This document shows, in pieces, positions 1 to 9,438 of a DNA stretch of 64,000 nt. The notes beneath the pieces are model-generated. The model saw only the letters and a program-made list of their open reading frames with translations, had not been told where the DNA came from and did no database searches. The position numbers and the translations under genes were made by a program. The DNA is taken from assembly GCA_943787435.1 (NCBI GenBank), contig CALSMK010000013.1, positions 1 to 64,000 of the forward strand, read 5' to 3'. This stretch comes from an uncultured Flavobacteriales bacterium. Its GTDB lineage: Bacteria; Bacteroidota; Bacteroidia; Flavobacteriales_D; Sanyastnellaceae. Every line of letters begins with the position of its first letter. Position 1 is the stretch's first letter.

Positions 1-2284
1 CAATGGACATGTCGCAGAGATCACAGAGGTAGGGGTCATAGGAGAAGGGGCATTCCGTACCTGTGTCTCCGCCGGAAGTGGGGTCGTCTGCAGGGTAGCT
101 GGTTCTCACGAGCTGGCCCCTGCTGACATGTCCTCCCACTGTGTGGCATGTTCCATCGGGAGAACACAATTTCAATTCAATGTCACTGGGGTAGCTGGGA
201 TTCCCAGATGGATCAAAGGGTGTTCCTCCTGAAAACGTGCATTCGGATGCGTTGTAATAGCCAGAGGGGTTGGCCATATTACAGAGTTCGCACAAAAAGG
301 GGTCATTTTCCTGGTAAGGGCAGGGGACATTGGCAGACCCTTCCCAATCCATTTCCACGGTCACCGATTGGTGTGGTTCCCTCTGCGGAGAAAAGTCCGG
401 TGTCTGCTCCCAATGCGGACAAGGGCTCCATTCATGGAGACTCGCGGTGGGTTGGCTGGTGCCGATCCATTGGGTGGCCCTGTTCATGATGTCGACCTCG
501 AAGGGTTCGGGCTGACCGGCGGTGTGCGTGTTGGCTTCGCTCGTGCAATTCAAGGTGAAGTCCATCAGGTATTGGTTGCCCATCTGGAAGTTCGAGATGT
601 AGCAGTAACCGGCGCCGCTTGGGGTGGGGAAATGCCGCCCGGCGGAGACCTCGTCCGCATCCATGCCCCATTCCGTATCCGAGGGCTTTTTCCAATTCAA
701 CGAGAGGGTCCCTGCCGAGCTGAACCTCCATGAGCGCAAGCGGATGGGGTAGATTTCTCCCGCGGTCATGTTCACGGTGCCGGTCAATTCGCCATGCACT
801 CCCATGCCCGTGGCACTGGTCAGAACGGTGTCGCCGCCGATCAAGAGGTTGCAACCCCACCCTGAGGTGACGCTGAAAGTGTACTCTCACCTGTTTCCTG
901 AGGCCGGAAGTAACCGTAGACCTGAGCGGCGGAATTGCTCGAGTAGTTGTTGGCGAAAAGGTTGTTGGTGAAGTCATAGGTGTGGGTGTAGGGGTAGGGT
1001 GCGGAGATGCCTTCGTTGTCCGCGTTGTAGATAATCTTCGGGGTTCCAGCCGGTCATGGCCGTCGAGAGGTATTGGTACTGGAACAGCAATTGCCCTTGC
1101 TTGATGTCCTCCCCTGCGAGCGGAGGCAGCAGGCCCTGCTCATCCCGGGCGATGAACTCCAATGTGTCGCTCTCGTCCTCGTTGATGACGATGTCGAGGT
1201 CGGTGCCTTCCGCGGGCTGGAAAACATGGCTCGGCACGTACGTGAGTTCGATGAGGAGCACACCGTCGTTTCCGAGGATGTCCGAGTAGGAGACTTCCAT
1301 AGAGACCGAGCCTGTATATCCAGCATCGGGGGTGAAGGTGTAGTTGTAGTTTGGGTATTGGGGGTGATCGTAACTGATGCCACCGGTTAAGGAACCCGAA
1401 AGTGGGGAGCTGATGTTGATGAAGTCGATGGTGTCACTGTCGCTGATATACAGGTTGAACGCGCAGGGTTCATTTGGGCCGAGGCTCGTGGAGGCCACTT
1501 GCGCTGTGCTCTGCGCGGTCGTGTCTTCGGAAGAGTATGAGAGTCCGCTCGTGCTGCTGTAAACAGAGATGTAAGCGGGGTCATCGACAGGGGCGACGTC
1601 ATACTCCAAGGTGCCGAGGAGGGGTGTGGTGAGCCCTGCGAAATTGGCCTGGTATTGGCAAGACCCCGAACCGTATTGGTTGTAACTCGGCGAGGCTTGA
1701 AAGGTGACTTCATTCGCCTCTACACTTCCGGAGAGGTTGAGCCAAGAGGGGCAGTTGTTCGTGGCGATGTAAGGCATGGCGTTGCCGCCATAAAAACCGA
1801 TGTAGCCCGACCCACTTCCAGGAGTCTCTTCTTCTGTTGCGATGCTGATGGCCGGCATTTCCGGAGTGATGAAAGGGGCCATGGTAAATTGAATCGAGCC
1901 CATGGGTACTCCGCCACGGTTGTATTCCACCCAGAATGTCTCCTCTGGAAATTGCAAGCCGTTTAATGACCAATTCAGTTCCGTGTATCCCCCGGTAGCA
2001 AGGCCATCACCGTCCATGGCCATGTCAAAGGATTCGTAAGTAAAACTGAATTGACAGCACATGAGGCTATCGAGTGCGCCTGCGTTGTCGCTCAACAATG
2101 TGAAGGACACTTCAGGAGAAAGCGGGTATGTCAAGCTCCACGGTATGGTGAAGGTGCCCGATTCTTGCCCACCGACTTCCATGGGGGGGACATAAACTAC
2201 ATCTTGACCATGGGAGAGGATCGCACTGAAAAAAAACAGCGAGCAGCTCGCGGTGAGCTTGAGGAGACAGGCAAGTAAGCGCAT
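1..2284 (-). CDS. Secreted PA14-domain protein, C-terminus beyond window, two frameshifts
   Basis: Reads leftwards from ATG 2284 with a signal peptide (SLFFFSAILSHGQ) and runs off the window at base 1. The first ~410 residues are extracellular-type, rich in Ser, Thr and Tyr. The frame breaks near 1045; the adjacent frame reads on (TPKIIYNADNEG, then AAQVYGYFRPQETG) and the original frame resumes near 885 with EYTFSVTSGWG, CNLLIGGDTVL and GTVNMTAGEIYPIRLRSW. That is a PA14 domain (F/W-G-LxIDG and AGxxYPIRIxxW pattern), a carbohydrate-binding beta-barrel fold. Downstream are Cys-rich motifs DPFLCELCNM and DPYLCDLCDM about 90 residues apart. Both frameshifts are small and mutually compensating, so this is probably an intact gene with sequence errors. 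Function beyond surface or secreted binding is unknown. Confidence 0.7.
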
Positions 2285-2739
2285 GACGATTCGGTTGCCC
2301 CTAAATTAATTTCTTCGTTCGCGTGATGAACAAATCATTGTTGTTCATGGTGTTTTCCGGAGTTGCGCCCCCTTTCACTTTTCCTCAAAAACGTCATTAG
2401 TGTGACATACCGCATGTAATATTATTACCAATGGTCTTATAGGTTTATTGAGGACGTTTGCAAAATTTCTGCGGGTAATACTTAAGCTCCCTTTATGGTC
2501 GATTATTACACCGAATTTTCCCTGTTTTTCAGGTTGTGTACTGGTATTCTTCATGTTCAAGCGACCAGGATCAATGAGGCGATGTTAACGGTCACTGAAG
2601 TGGGTTTTTTTGAAACAAAGGAGGGCCGTTGATATGTTACCACAACACGCCCAAAACAGGGCCTTTCGTGGACTGGTGATTTGGCTTTAAGGAAACCCCT
2701 ATTTTTGCACGGCGAAACTCCACTTTACATTAGAAGACC
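2285..2739. other. AT-rich intergenic region between divergent genes
   Basis: About 455 bases, visibly more AT-rich than the flanks. It separates the minus-strand PA14 gene from plus-strand ndk and must carry both promoters. The ndk promoter is recognisable at its right end; on the left a weak minus-strand TAATTTAG lies about 30 bases before the PA14 start. I see no convincing gene, tRNA or repeat. Confidence 0.6.
2681..2707 (+). promoter_or_regulatory. ndk promoter
   Basis: TTG at 2681-2683 and TATTTTTG at 2700-2707 match the Bacteroidota sigma-ABfrA pattern TTG / TAnnTTTG, although the 16-base spacer is a little short. Transcription would start about 25 bases before the ndk ATG. Confidence 0.55.
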
Positions 2740-3159
2740 ATGGCCACAAACCGCACCTTCACCATGATCAAGCCGGATGCTACCGGCGCTGGACACACCG
2801 GCAAGATCATTGACCGCATCATCGAGAACGGATTCACCATCAAGGCGATGAAGTGGACCCAGTTGACCCTCGCAGAAGCCCAAGCCTTTTATGCCGTGCA
2901 CAGCGAGCGCCCCTTCTTTGGTGAGCTCACCGAGTACATGAGCAGCGGCCCCATTGTGGCAGCCATCCTTGAGAAGGACAATGCCATGGCGGATTTCCGC
3001 ACCCTCATTGGTGCCACCAACCCCGCAGAGGCTGCGCCAGGAACCATCCGTGCGGACTTTGCAGAGAGCATTGCAGCCAATGCAGTGCATGGAAGCGATT
3101 CCGATGAGAATGCCGCCATCGAGGGCAGCTTCTACTTCAGCGAGCGCGAGCTCGCGTAA
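2740..3159 (+). CDS. ndk: Nucleoside diphosphate kinase
   Basis: 139 residues, the normal family length. It moves the terminal phosphate of ATP to other NDPs through a phosphohistidine. The N-terminus FTMIKPDA is the conserved first strand and phosphate-binding Lys, and NAVHGSDS near residue 115 carries the catalytic His and signature. The C-terminus ([10 protein letters not shown]) is typical of Bacteroidota NDKs. It is monocistronic with a recognisable promoter; icd follows 119 bases downstream with its own promoter. Confidence 0.97.
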   Translation: MATNRTFTMIKPDATGAGHTGKIIDRIIENGFTIKAMKWTQLTLAEAQAFYAVHSERPFFGELTEYMSSGPIVAAILEKDNAMADFRTLIGATNPAEAAPGTIRADFAESIAANAVHGSDSDENAAIEGSFYFSERELA

Positions 3160-3204
3160 TTTCGGCCCCATTTGCCTCCTTGACTTCGTGTCAGTTTGAC
3201 ACGA

Positions 3205-3237
3205 TTTGACCGACCCCTCTGGTCGGCAGTACTTTCG
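3205..3237 (+). promoter_or_regulatory. icd promoter with inverted repeat in the spacer
   Basis: TTTG at 3205-3208 and TACTTTCG at 3230-3237, spacer 21 bases, about 40 bases before the icd ATG. The spacer holds a perfect 6-bp inverted repeat, CCGACC (3210-3215) and GGTCGG (3221-3226). It could be an operator or a weak ndk terminator stem; there is no T-run after it. Confidence 0.5.
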
Positions 3238-3278
3238 CGCCCCAACCTCTTGACAGTGAGAGGAGGGCAAACCCAAGA

Positions 3279-4510
3279 ATGACCATGGAAAAGATCAAGG
3301 TCCACAACCCGGTCGTCGAGCTCGACGGCGATGAGATGACCCGCATCATCTGGCAATTCATCAAGGATCGCCTCATCCTGCCTTACCTCGACGTCGAGCT
3401 TCTTTATTACGATCTCGGCATCGAGAAGCGCGATGAGACCAACGACCAGATCACGGTCGACGCAGCCGAAGGCCATCAAGAAGCACAGCGTGGGCATCAA
3501 GTGCGCCACCATCACGCCCGACGAACAGCGCGTGGAGGAGTTTGACCTCAAAAAGATGTGGCGCAGTCCCAACGGTACGCTCCGCAACATCATCGGGCGG
3601 TACGGTTTTCCGCGAGCCCATCATCATGAAGAACGTGCCACGACTGGTGCCGGGTTGGACCCAGCCGATTGCATTGGCCGCCACGCGTTTGGCGACCAGT
3701 ACAAGGCCACCGATGCCGGTGATCAAAGGCAATGGCAAGCTGACCATGACGTTCAGCCCAGACGGGGGAGGGGAGCCACCGAATGGGAGGTCTACAAGTT
3801 TGAAGGTGCGGGGCGTGGCCATGAGCATGTACAACACCGATGAGAGCATCTAGGGTTTGCCCGGAGCTGCATGAATCAGGCCTTGTCCAAGGGCTGGCCC
3901 TTGTACCTCTCCACCAAGAACACCATCCTCAAGGCCTATGACGGCCGGTTCAAGGACATGTTCAGGAGGTGTTCGATGCGGAGTTTAAAGCCAGTTTGAT
4001 GCAGCGGGCATCACCTATGAGCACCGCTTGATCGACGACATGGTCGCTGCGGCCATGAAGTGGAACGGCGGCTTCGTCTGGGCGTGCAAGAACTATGACG
4101 GCGATGTGCAGTCCGACACCGTGGCGCAGGGCTTTGGCTCGCTCGGTTTGATGACCTCAACCCTGGTCACGCCCGATGGCAAAACCATGGAGGCCGAAGC
4201 CGCTCATGGAACGGTTACCCGCCACTACCGCCAGCACCAACAGGGCAACAAAACCTCCACCAATCCCATCGCCAGCATTTTTGCTTGGACCCGTGGTTTG
4301 GATTTCCGGGGCAAGCTCGATGGCAACGATGCCCTTCGCAACTTTGCTCAAACGCTGGAGCAAGTGTGCATTGATGTGGTCGAGGGTGGTCGCATGACCA
4401 AGGACCTGGCTTTGTTGATTCACGGCAAGGACATGACGCAAGAACATTGGCTCACCACCGAGGAATTCCTCGATGCCATTGATGGAGAGCTCAAAGGCCG
4501 CATGGCTTAA
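3279..4510 (+). CDS. icd: NADP-dependent isocitrate dehydrogenase, disrupted by about nine single-base indels
   Basis: Converts isocitrate to 2-oxoglutarate and CO2 in the TCA cycle. It is the eukaryotic-like dimeric type: starts [20 protein letters not shown] and ends with the conserved block from [16 protein letters not shown] through [10 protein letters not shown] and [15 protein letters not shown] to [14 protein letters not shown]. The 1232-base span would give about 410 residues, the full family length, after adding one base. Between 3471 and about 4000 the frame changes repeatedly: extra base near 3471, 3596, 3718 and 3811; missing base near 3672, 3778, 3851, 3963 and 4000. Spliced across these points the protein is conserved throughout ([61 protein letters not shown]). 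No in-frame nonsense change is needed, so errors in the sequence are likelier than a dead gene. Confidence 0.9.
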
Positions 4511-4532
4511 GGGCGATCAGCAAATCAAACGA

Positions 4533-4559
4533 AAAGAGGCCCTTCGGGGCCTCTTTTTT
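4533..4559. terminator. Bidirectional intrinsic terminator
   Basis: AGAGGCC / GGCCTCT stem around a CTTCGG-type loop followed by a T-run, with an A-run on the other side. It sits between convergent icd and the Hpt gene and can serve both. Confidence 0.9.
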
Positions 4560-4884
4560 ATGCTTCTAGTTTTTTCAAGCAAAGCATAAGGTCTTCAAAC
4601 TCCAAGTCGAGGGCGTCCCACTTGGCTTGGAGACCATCTTGGTCCAATGTTCGCAATGCGTATTCCAAACTGAGTGCACCCCATTGTTGCAATGACGGAC
4701 CCAGTGCATGTCGGGTGTCTGAAATGGTGTCCATGTCTCCAGACGAAACGGCTTTTGTGAGTTTTTCTTGACCCGTTTCAAATGTGCGAATGGTGATGGC
4801 GACAAACTCCTTCCAGTCTTCAGAAGCTTCTCCAAATAGACCTTTGAAGTAAGTGGGGTCAAATTCTGTTTCAGTCTTGCTCAT
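4558..4884 (-). CDS. Hpt (histidine phosphotransfer) domain protein
   Basis: About 108 residues from ATG 4884 (MSKTETEFDP); an in-frame ATG at 4896 would add four. The segment DTRHALGPSLQQWG matches the Hpt helix carrying the phospho-accepting His (usual form HxLKGxS), although the Lys after it is absent. The rest is helical. The gene overlaps the 3' end of the hybrid kinase (stop at 4871), so it is the natural partner of that kinase's receiver domain in a phosphorelay. No DNA-binding response regulator is encoded next to it, so the output is not visible here. Confidence 0.8.
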   Translation of the reverse strand: MSKTETEFDPTYFKGLFGEASEDWKEFVAITIRTFETGQEKLTKAVSSGDMDTISDTRHALGPSLQQWGALSLEYALRTLDQDGLQAKWDALDLEFEDLMLCLKKLEA

Positions 4885-7501
4885 GGATGTATTCAATCAA
4901 AAAAGCCTTCATTTGCTGGGGGGTGATGGGCTTGGTGAGAACCCCTTTGAACCCCAATTCCAAATACGATGCCTGGTCACCTTCGCTGCCATTTGCGGTA
5001 AAGGCATGAATGGGGACGGGTTCCAAGTCCAACGCTTGGATTTTATGAAAGGCTTCAATTCCATCCATGTTGGGCATTTGAATGTCCATGAGGATGATGT
5101 CAAATTTTTGCTTCTGTACCAATTGAATCGCTTCCATGCCACCGTTGGCCATCGTCAACTGGACGTCCCACGTTTTGCACATGGCTTTCATCACCATTTG
5201 GTTGGGCATCATGTCTTCGACATAGAGCAATCGAATCTCGGATATTTTTGAAGGGTCGTCATTCGAGTGTTTCGCGGGGGCAGTCTTCTCTTGAGAAGTG
5301 ATGGGGACATAGATCTCAAATTTGAAGGACGAACCTCGGTTGGGTTCGCTTGAGATTTGCAATTCTGAGTCCATCAAGGTCAGCAGATTCCCAACAATTC
5401 CAAGGCCCAACCCTGTCCCGCCAAATTGCCTCGAAATTCCTGTGTGCGCCTGGTGAAATGGCTGCAGAATGTGAATGAGGTTCTCCTGGGAAATGCCAAT
5501 TCCAGTATCCCGGACTTCGAATCGGATCAGGGCCCGATTGTCTTGGGTTTCGGACTCAACAATGAGTTCGACCTCGCCTTTTTCGGTGAATTTGAACGCG
5601 TTGGACAACAAATTGGAAATGACTTGATTCAAGCGCACCGTGTCCAACATCACGGCTGTGCCATTGCAACCTTTGATCGTTTTGATGAATTCAACGTTGG
5701 GGTTCCTTTTTTCTTGGTCCACCCGAGTCAGGCCGTCTAAATATTGAGCGAGGTCAGTAGGGACGGGGTCCAATGTCAGTTTTCCAGCTTCGGCTTTGGC
5801 GAAATCCAACAAGTCATTGACCAAGCTGAGCAAATGCCTAGACGACGAGCGAATGTTGGCCGCGTATTCGAACTGCTCGTTTAAATCTTTGTCATTGTTG
5901 AGCAATTCTGCCAGAACGATGATGCTGTGCAAGGGCGTTCTGATTTCGTGGCTGATGGTGGCCAGGAATTCATCTTTGGCTTTGAGTGCAGCCTCCAACT
6001 CTAATTGAATGTCCTTGAGCTGGGAAATGTTGAATCCGTAAGTCAGCAGGAGGTTTTCTGTGCCCACGGAAAATTTGTGCCTTCCAATGAGGAATTTTTC
6101 GGGCTTCCCGTTGACCTCGAAGATGCGTTCCACTTTTTTGACCTGTTCGCCGTTGTAGCCTGCCCGGTCCAGTGTGATGCTCTCTTGAACCCAGTCTGCG
6201 GTGAACACCTCGTGCTCGTTTTTGCCGATTACCTCTTCTCGGACTTGTCCAAGGACTTCACAGGCGTAATCATTGATGAACGTAAATTGTAGTTTTTCGT
6301 TCTTCAAGCTGGCCATCATGGGCAAACCGTTGAGCAGGGTGGCGTTGAGTTCTCGCTCTCTTTCCAGAGCTACAGTGAGCTGTTTGGATTCGGTGATGTC
6401 TCGAATGAAGCTGGAGAACACGACCTCATTGTTGATTTGGACCTGGGTGATGTACAAAGCGATGTCAAAGACTTCACCGTTTTTTCTCAAGCCTTGAGTT
6501 TCAAAGGTTTGATTCATCACTGGACCATGCCCTGTTGAATGGTAATTGTCCATTCCGTTGTTGTGGGCGTCCCTGTGTTTGTGCGGAATGATGAGGTCCG
6601 AGAGCTTTTGTCCGACGGCCTCTTCGCGAGACCAGCCAAAGATGCTCTCAGCCTTCCGGTTCCACTCCATGATTTTGGATTGACCGTCTGCCAAAATCAT
6701 GGCGTCTAGGGCCGATTCAATCACGCTTCCAAACAGGTTTTGGCTGTCTTGGAGATCTTCAAACGTCTTCCTCAAGTCTTGGGTTTGCCGCTGAATCTCT
6801 TTTTCCATGCCGCGGGTCAGTTCGGCATTGGTTGTTCTCTGTTCCAACAGGCCTTTTCGCAGTTGTTCCAAGGCGATGTTGAGTGAACGAATTTCTCGAA
6901 TGTTGGACTTGTTTATGATGGGGAAGTCCAATGCGCCTTGGCCCAAGTTTTCAGCTGTAGATTCAAGTTTTATCAAGGGTTTGGCTACTTGAACCCGCAA
7001 GAAGAAATTGAGGAGAAGCACTCCCGCCATGACCACCACCAAGCCCAAGTAGAGCGGCAAGTTGAGCTTGAACAATTCTTCAATGATGAAGTCCTCTGAT
7101 CCTTTGATTAAGACCTTCCCTTTGAGCCCTTCTGATGAGAACGGAGCCTCCACCATCAGGGGACTTTCTTGCGACCGGAGTAATTCTTCGGTTGTCAACC
7201 CGATGGGAATGCTCACCAGGTTTGAGTCGCCATCAAATAAAATCCCCCCAAACTCCAAATTCTCTCGGTCTCTGATGAGCTCGAAATAGCGGTCTGCAGA
7301 GGCGATATCGTTGTTGGAAAGTGCAATTTCAATGGCCAAAGCCACCGTCTCCGCAATCAATTGAAGTTCCTCTTTCTGAAAAGTGATCAGGCTGTTTTCC
7401 TGCTGTTTGGGCGTGTACAGGCCCACTACACCAGTTAGCAATGCCGCCATAATCAGAAACGGCCCCCAAATTCTGGGTGCCAATGAGTTGCTGAGCTTCA
7501 T
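4871..7501 (-). CDS. Membrane hybrid histidine kinase (sensor, PAS-PAS-HisKA-HATPase-REC)
   Basis: 876 residues. Helix at about 12-29, extracytoplasmic sensor about 30-146, second helix about 148-170, then a HAMP-like linker and coiled coil to about 250. PAS domain about 255-375 (MEWNRKAESIFGWSREEAVG) and a second PAS-like domain about 385-495. HisKA with phospho-acceptor His518 in ISHEIRTPL, HATPase with N box SNLLSNAFKF and G boxes DTGIGIS and GGTGLGLGI, and a C-terminal receiver with Asp806 (LMDIQMPNMDG) and the conserved Lys in LTKPIT. The start shares an ATGA overlap with the periplasmic binding-like gene, and the Hpt gene follows. The ligand is unknown; the operon suggests sensing of a solute that passes the porin-like protein. 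Confidence 0.93.
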   Translation of the reverse strand: MKLSNSLAPRIWGPFLIMAALLTGVVGLYTPKQQENSLITFQKEELQLIAETVALAIEIALSNNDIASADRYFELIRDRENLEFGGILFDGDSNLVSIPIGLTTEELLRSQESPLMVEAPFSSEGLKGKVLIKGSEDFIIEELFKLNLPLYLGLVVVMAGVLLLNFFLRVQVAKPLIKLESTAENLGQGALDFPIINKSNIREIRSLNIALEQLRKGLLEQRTTNAELTRGMEKEIQRQTQDLRKTFEDLQDSQNLFGSVIESALDAMILADGQSKIMEWNRKAESIFGWSREEAVGQKLSDLIIPHKHRDAHNNGMDNYHSTGHGPVMNQTFETQGLRKNGEVFDIALYITQVQINNEVVFSSFIRDITESKQLTVALERERELNATLLNGLPMMASLKNEKLQFTFINDYACEVLGQVREEVIGKNEHEVFTADWVQESITLDRAGYNGEQVKKVERIFEVNGKPEKFLIGRHKFSVGTENLLLTYGFNISQLKDIQLELEAALKAKDEFLATISHEIRTPLHSIIVLAELLNNDKDLNEQFEYAANIRSSSRHLLSLVNDLLDFAKAEAGKLTLDPVPTDLAQYLDGLTRVDQEKRNPNVEFIKTIKGCNGTAVMLDTVRLNQVISNLLSNAFKFTEKGEVELIVESETQDNRALIRFEVRDTGIGISQENLIHILQPFHQAHTGISRQFGGTGLGLGIVGNLLTLMDSELQISSEPNRGSSFKFEIYVPITSQEKTAPAKHSNDDPSKISEIRLLYVEDMMPNQMVMKAMCKTWDVQLTMANGGMEAIQLVQKQKFDIILMDIQMPNMDGIEAFHKIQALDLEPVPIHAFTANGSEGDQASYLELGFKGVLTKPITPQQMKAFLIEYIHEQD

Positions 7502-7917
7502 TGGATTTGCATCCGGAATTCTTCTGGGCCTTCGGTAAAGTGCAGGATTCCAACGGCCCCCTCGTGGTTTGTGACATAACGAATGATTTCTATCTCATTG
7601 GCCACGAAAACAGGTGCGTTCGCCCTGCCTTGAAACACCAGAGAAAGCCAGTGTTTTTGATAATCAAATCCATCGGAGTCCAAGGCCCAATTGGCCGTTT
7701 TTTCGAAGGATTCGGTCTTGTTGAAAGGCAAGACCACGGTCACCGGTTTGTCGTTGTCCCAAAAAGAGCGCTCTCCGATGAAGATGTCCTGGATTTGCTC
7801 GGTTTGCCACTCATCTGCGCCGGTTGAATTGGCGATGACAATGGGTTCTTGGCCACTTACAGAAAGCGCGCCAAATAGAAAGAAAGGGAGGAGCCAGTTG
7901 CGCATCAGAAAAGGCAA
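7498..7917 (-). CDS. Small periplasmic PstS-like (PBP-like) protein
   Basis: 139 residues with signal peptide (LLPFFLFGALSVSGQ). It resembles short phosphate-binding-protein-like proteins: a start IVIANSTGADEWQTEQIQDIFIGE as in PBP-like domains, then TVVLPFNKTESFEK and EGAVGILHF. It is about half the length of a full PstS and has no transporter genes nearby. It overlaps the kinase start by four bases and starts inside the end of the porin-like gene, so the three are translationally coupled. Likely role: periplasmic ligand carrier or accessory sensor for the kinase; the ligand is not shown by the sequence. Confidence 0.7.
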   Translation of the reverse strand: MPFLMRNWLLPFFLFGALSVSGQEPIVIANSTGADEWQTEQIQDIFIGERSFWDNDKPVTVVLPFNKTESFEKTANWALDSDGFDYQKHWLSLVFQGRANAPVFVANEIEIIRYVTNHEGAVGILHFTEGPEEFRMQIQ

Positions 7918-9039
7918 TAGGCAATGCGCAACTTCAATTCTGTGTTTTCGCCTGACGAAATTTCTCGTCCTGGCGCACTTGAATTGCGTTCAATTTGTAC
8001 TTGGGTTTTCAGCAGTGGGCTGAACTCGTGCTGCCAGCCCAGTCCAGCGCGCGTGAGCTGATTGGATTTGATGTGCAAGTCTCTCTCTTCATAGTCCGTT
8101 CGGTCGTAGATGACGTAAAGCCGGTCGCGCTTGCTGATCTTGTATCCCGCGTAAACAAACAAGGTGGTGTTCGCTGACTTGCCCAAGGTGTCCAACCCTG
8201 CTGTGAGCTCAGGATCATTGCCTTCACGAAGTTCAGTGCTGTTGAGGGTGGCCTCGAATAAAACTTCCCATTTCTTCTTGTTGTGGTAGACGCTGAAATT
8301 GTAAAATTCAAAGTCCAAGTCCACGGGATGCCAGTTGGCTTCACCAACGCTGTAATGGAAGGGGCCTGAATGTCCTGCGTGAGATCCAGCTTCGTTTTCG
8401 AACAACACATCGCGGTACGCACTGAGGCTAATTCGAGTCCGCTTGGCTGGCCTGATGTGAATGGCTGCAGTGATTGATTTCTGGAAATTCTCGTCTTTGA
8501 GGTCATTGGATGTCACCCCCATTTCCAATGACCAAGTCGTAGCCAAAGTTGAGTTTGCCAATGTTCTGCCCTTGCAACCGAAGTCCGAGGGTGTGAATGG
8601 GAATGCTGATGCCAAAGGATTGTGGGCGATCAATGGTGGGGAAGAACAACCGTCCATGGTGATAGACATCATTCCAGTAGTTGACTGGAGTGTGCATTTT
8701 TCCCACGATGATGCTGAGCCACTCGCGGTGCTCATACTTGATACGGGCACGTTCAATGCTCACTTTATAGGCGGCACCAGAGTGTCCCATTCCGTCGGAC
8801 GGGCCGACCACAGTTTCACTCAAAAAAGCGAAGCGGGGAGCGATTTTACTTTGAACAAAAAAATCGTGTTCTCCCAAACTGAATTCGCTGCTTGGATTTT
8901 TGTCTTGAAGCGAGATGTTGGAGGTCATGTGTCCAAACAGCTGCATCTGTGTGACCGGTTGCTCCTGAGCCAAGGAACATGCCGAGTAAAGGGTAAGAAT
9001 GACCAAAGGGGGCCACCTCAAAAAGCCAAGGTTTGACAT
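7905..9039 (-). CDS. Porin-like outer-membrane beta-barrel protein, one frameshift
   Basis: About 378 residues: signal peptide (LVILTLYSACSLAQ), then alternating-residue strands typical of Bacteroidota porins, ending in the aromatic terminus LRIAYCLF of an outer-membrane barrel. The first half (FGHMTSNISLQDKNPSSEF to YDLVIGNG) stops at 8503, and the rest (SNDLKDENFQKSITAAIHI onward) continues in the next frame. The break lies in a run of five G near 8517-8521, a classic homopolymer error site. Substrate unknown. First gene of the unit with the binding-like protein, hybrid kinase and Hpt protein. Confidence 0.75.
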
Positions 9040-9043
9040 GTAT

Positions 9044-9051
9044 TAAAGGTA
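9044..9051 (-). promoter_or_regulatory. Putative -7 box abutting the start of the porin-like gene
   Basis: TACCTTTA on the minus strand, seven of eight positions of TAnnTTTG, ends four bases before the ATG at 9039. The transcript would have almost no leader. No clear -33 TTG. Confidence 0.4.
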
Positions 9052-9187
9052 CGTGATAGCGGTGTGGGAAAGTTCCGAACCCTTTCTTCGAATCGTGGAC
9101 TCCTTGAGGGTGGTTGACCAAAGTCATGTTGGTATGGTGACAATCGTCACTTCCTCTTTCAAATTGTCCTGATAGTTTGCGGTTCCC

Positions 9188-9388
9188 ATGGCTGAACTAC
9201 GCAGGCGAACTTGGCTCTCCAACATTTGGGGGGCTTTATTGGGCACAGCTCTGTTTTATGCCGTGCTTTTCTTGCTTTTGTTGACAGGAACACTTGGGTT
9301 TAGCGGACTGCCTTCTTGGTCGGAGTCCGCTGGAGTTTTTGGTTTTTTCTTCGCAGTCAGGTGGGTGTCCAAGCGACCCTTGCCCTAA
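9188..9388 (+). CDS. Small two-helix membrane protein, unknown
   Basis: 66 residues from ATG 9188. A basic N-terminus (MAELRRRTW) precedes a hydrophobic stretch (GTALFYAVLFLLLLTG), and a second short hydrophobic part (SAGVFGFFFAVRW) ends in Arg/Lys. It sits alone between divergent and convergent neighbours. I recognise no family. Codon use looks ordinary for the window and the hydrophobic pattern supports a real gene. Confidence 0.5.
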   Translation: MAELRRRTWLSNIWGALLGTALFYAVLFLLLLTGTLGFSGLPSWSESAGVFGFFFAVRWVSKRPLP

Positions 9389-9438
9389 CGGCACAATCCT
9401 TCTCGAGGTTGAGTCGTGCCAGATCCCCAAGCCCTTTT

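Noticed and set aside
432-977. 181-residue open frame on the minus strand within the PA14 gene
   Set aside because: His/Arg-rich shadow; the PA14 domain reads clearly in another frame of the same strand.
2375-2560. 61-residue open frame on the minus strand in the AT-rich spacer
   Set aside because: No family resemblance and no promoter; composition follows the AT-rich spacer.
9061-9130. TTCGAATC motif resembling a tRNA T-loop
   Set aside because: No cloverleaf forms; no matching acceptor stem.
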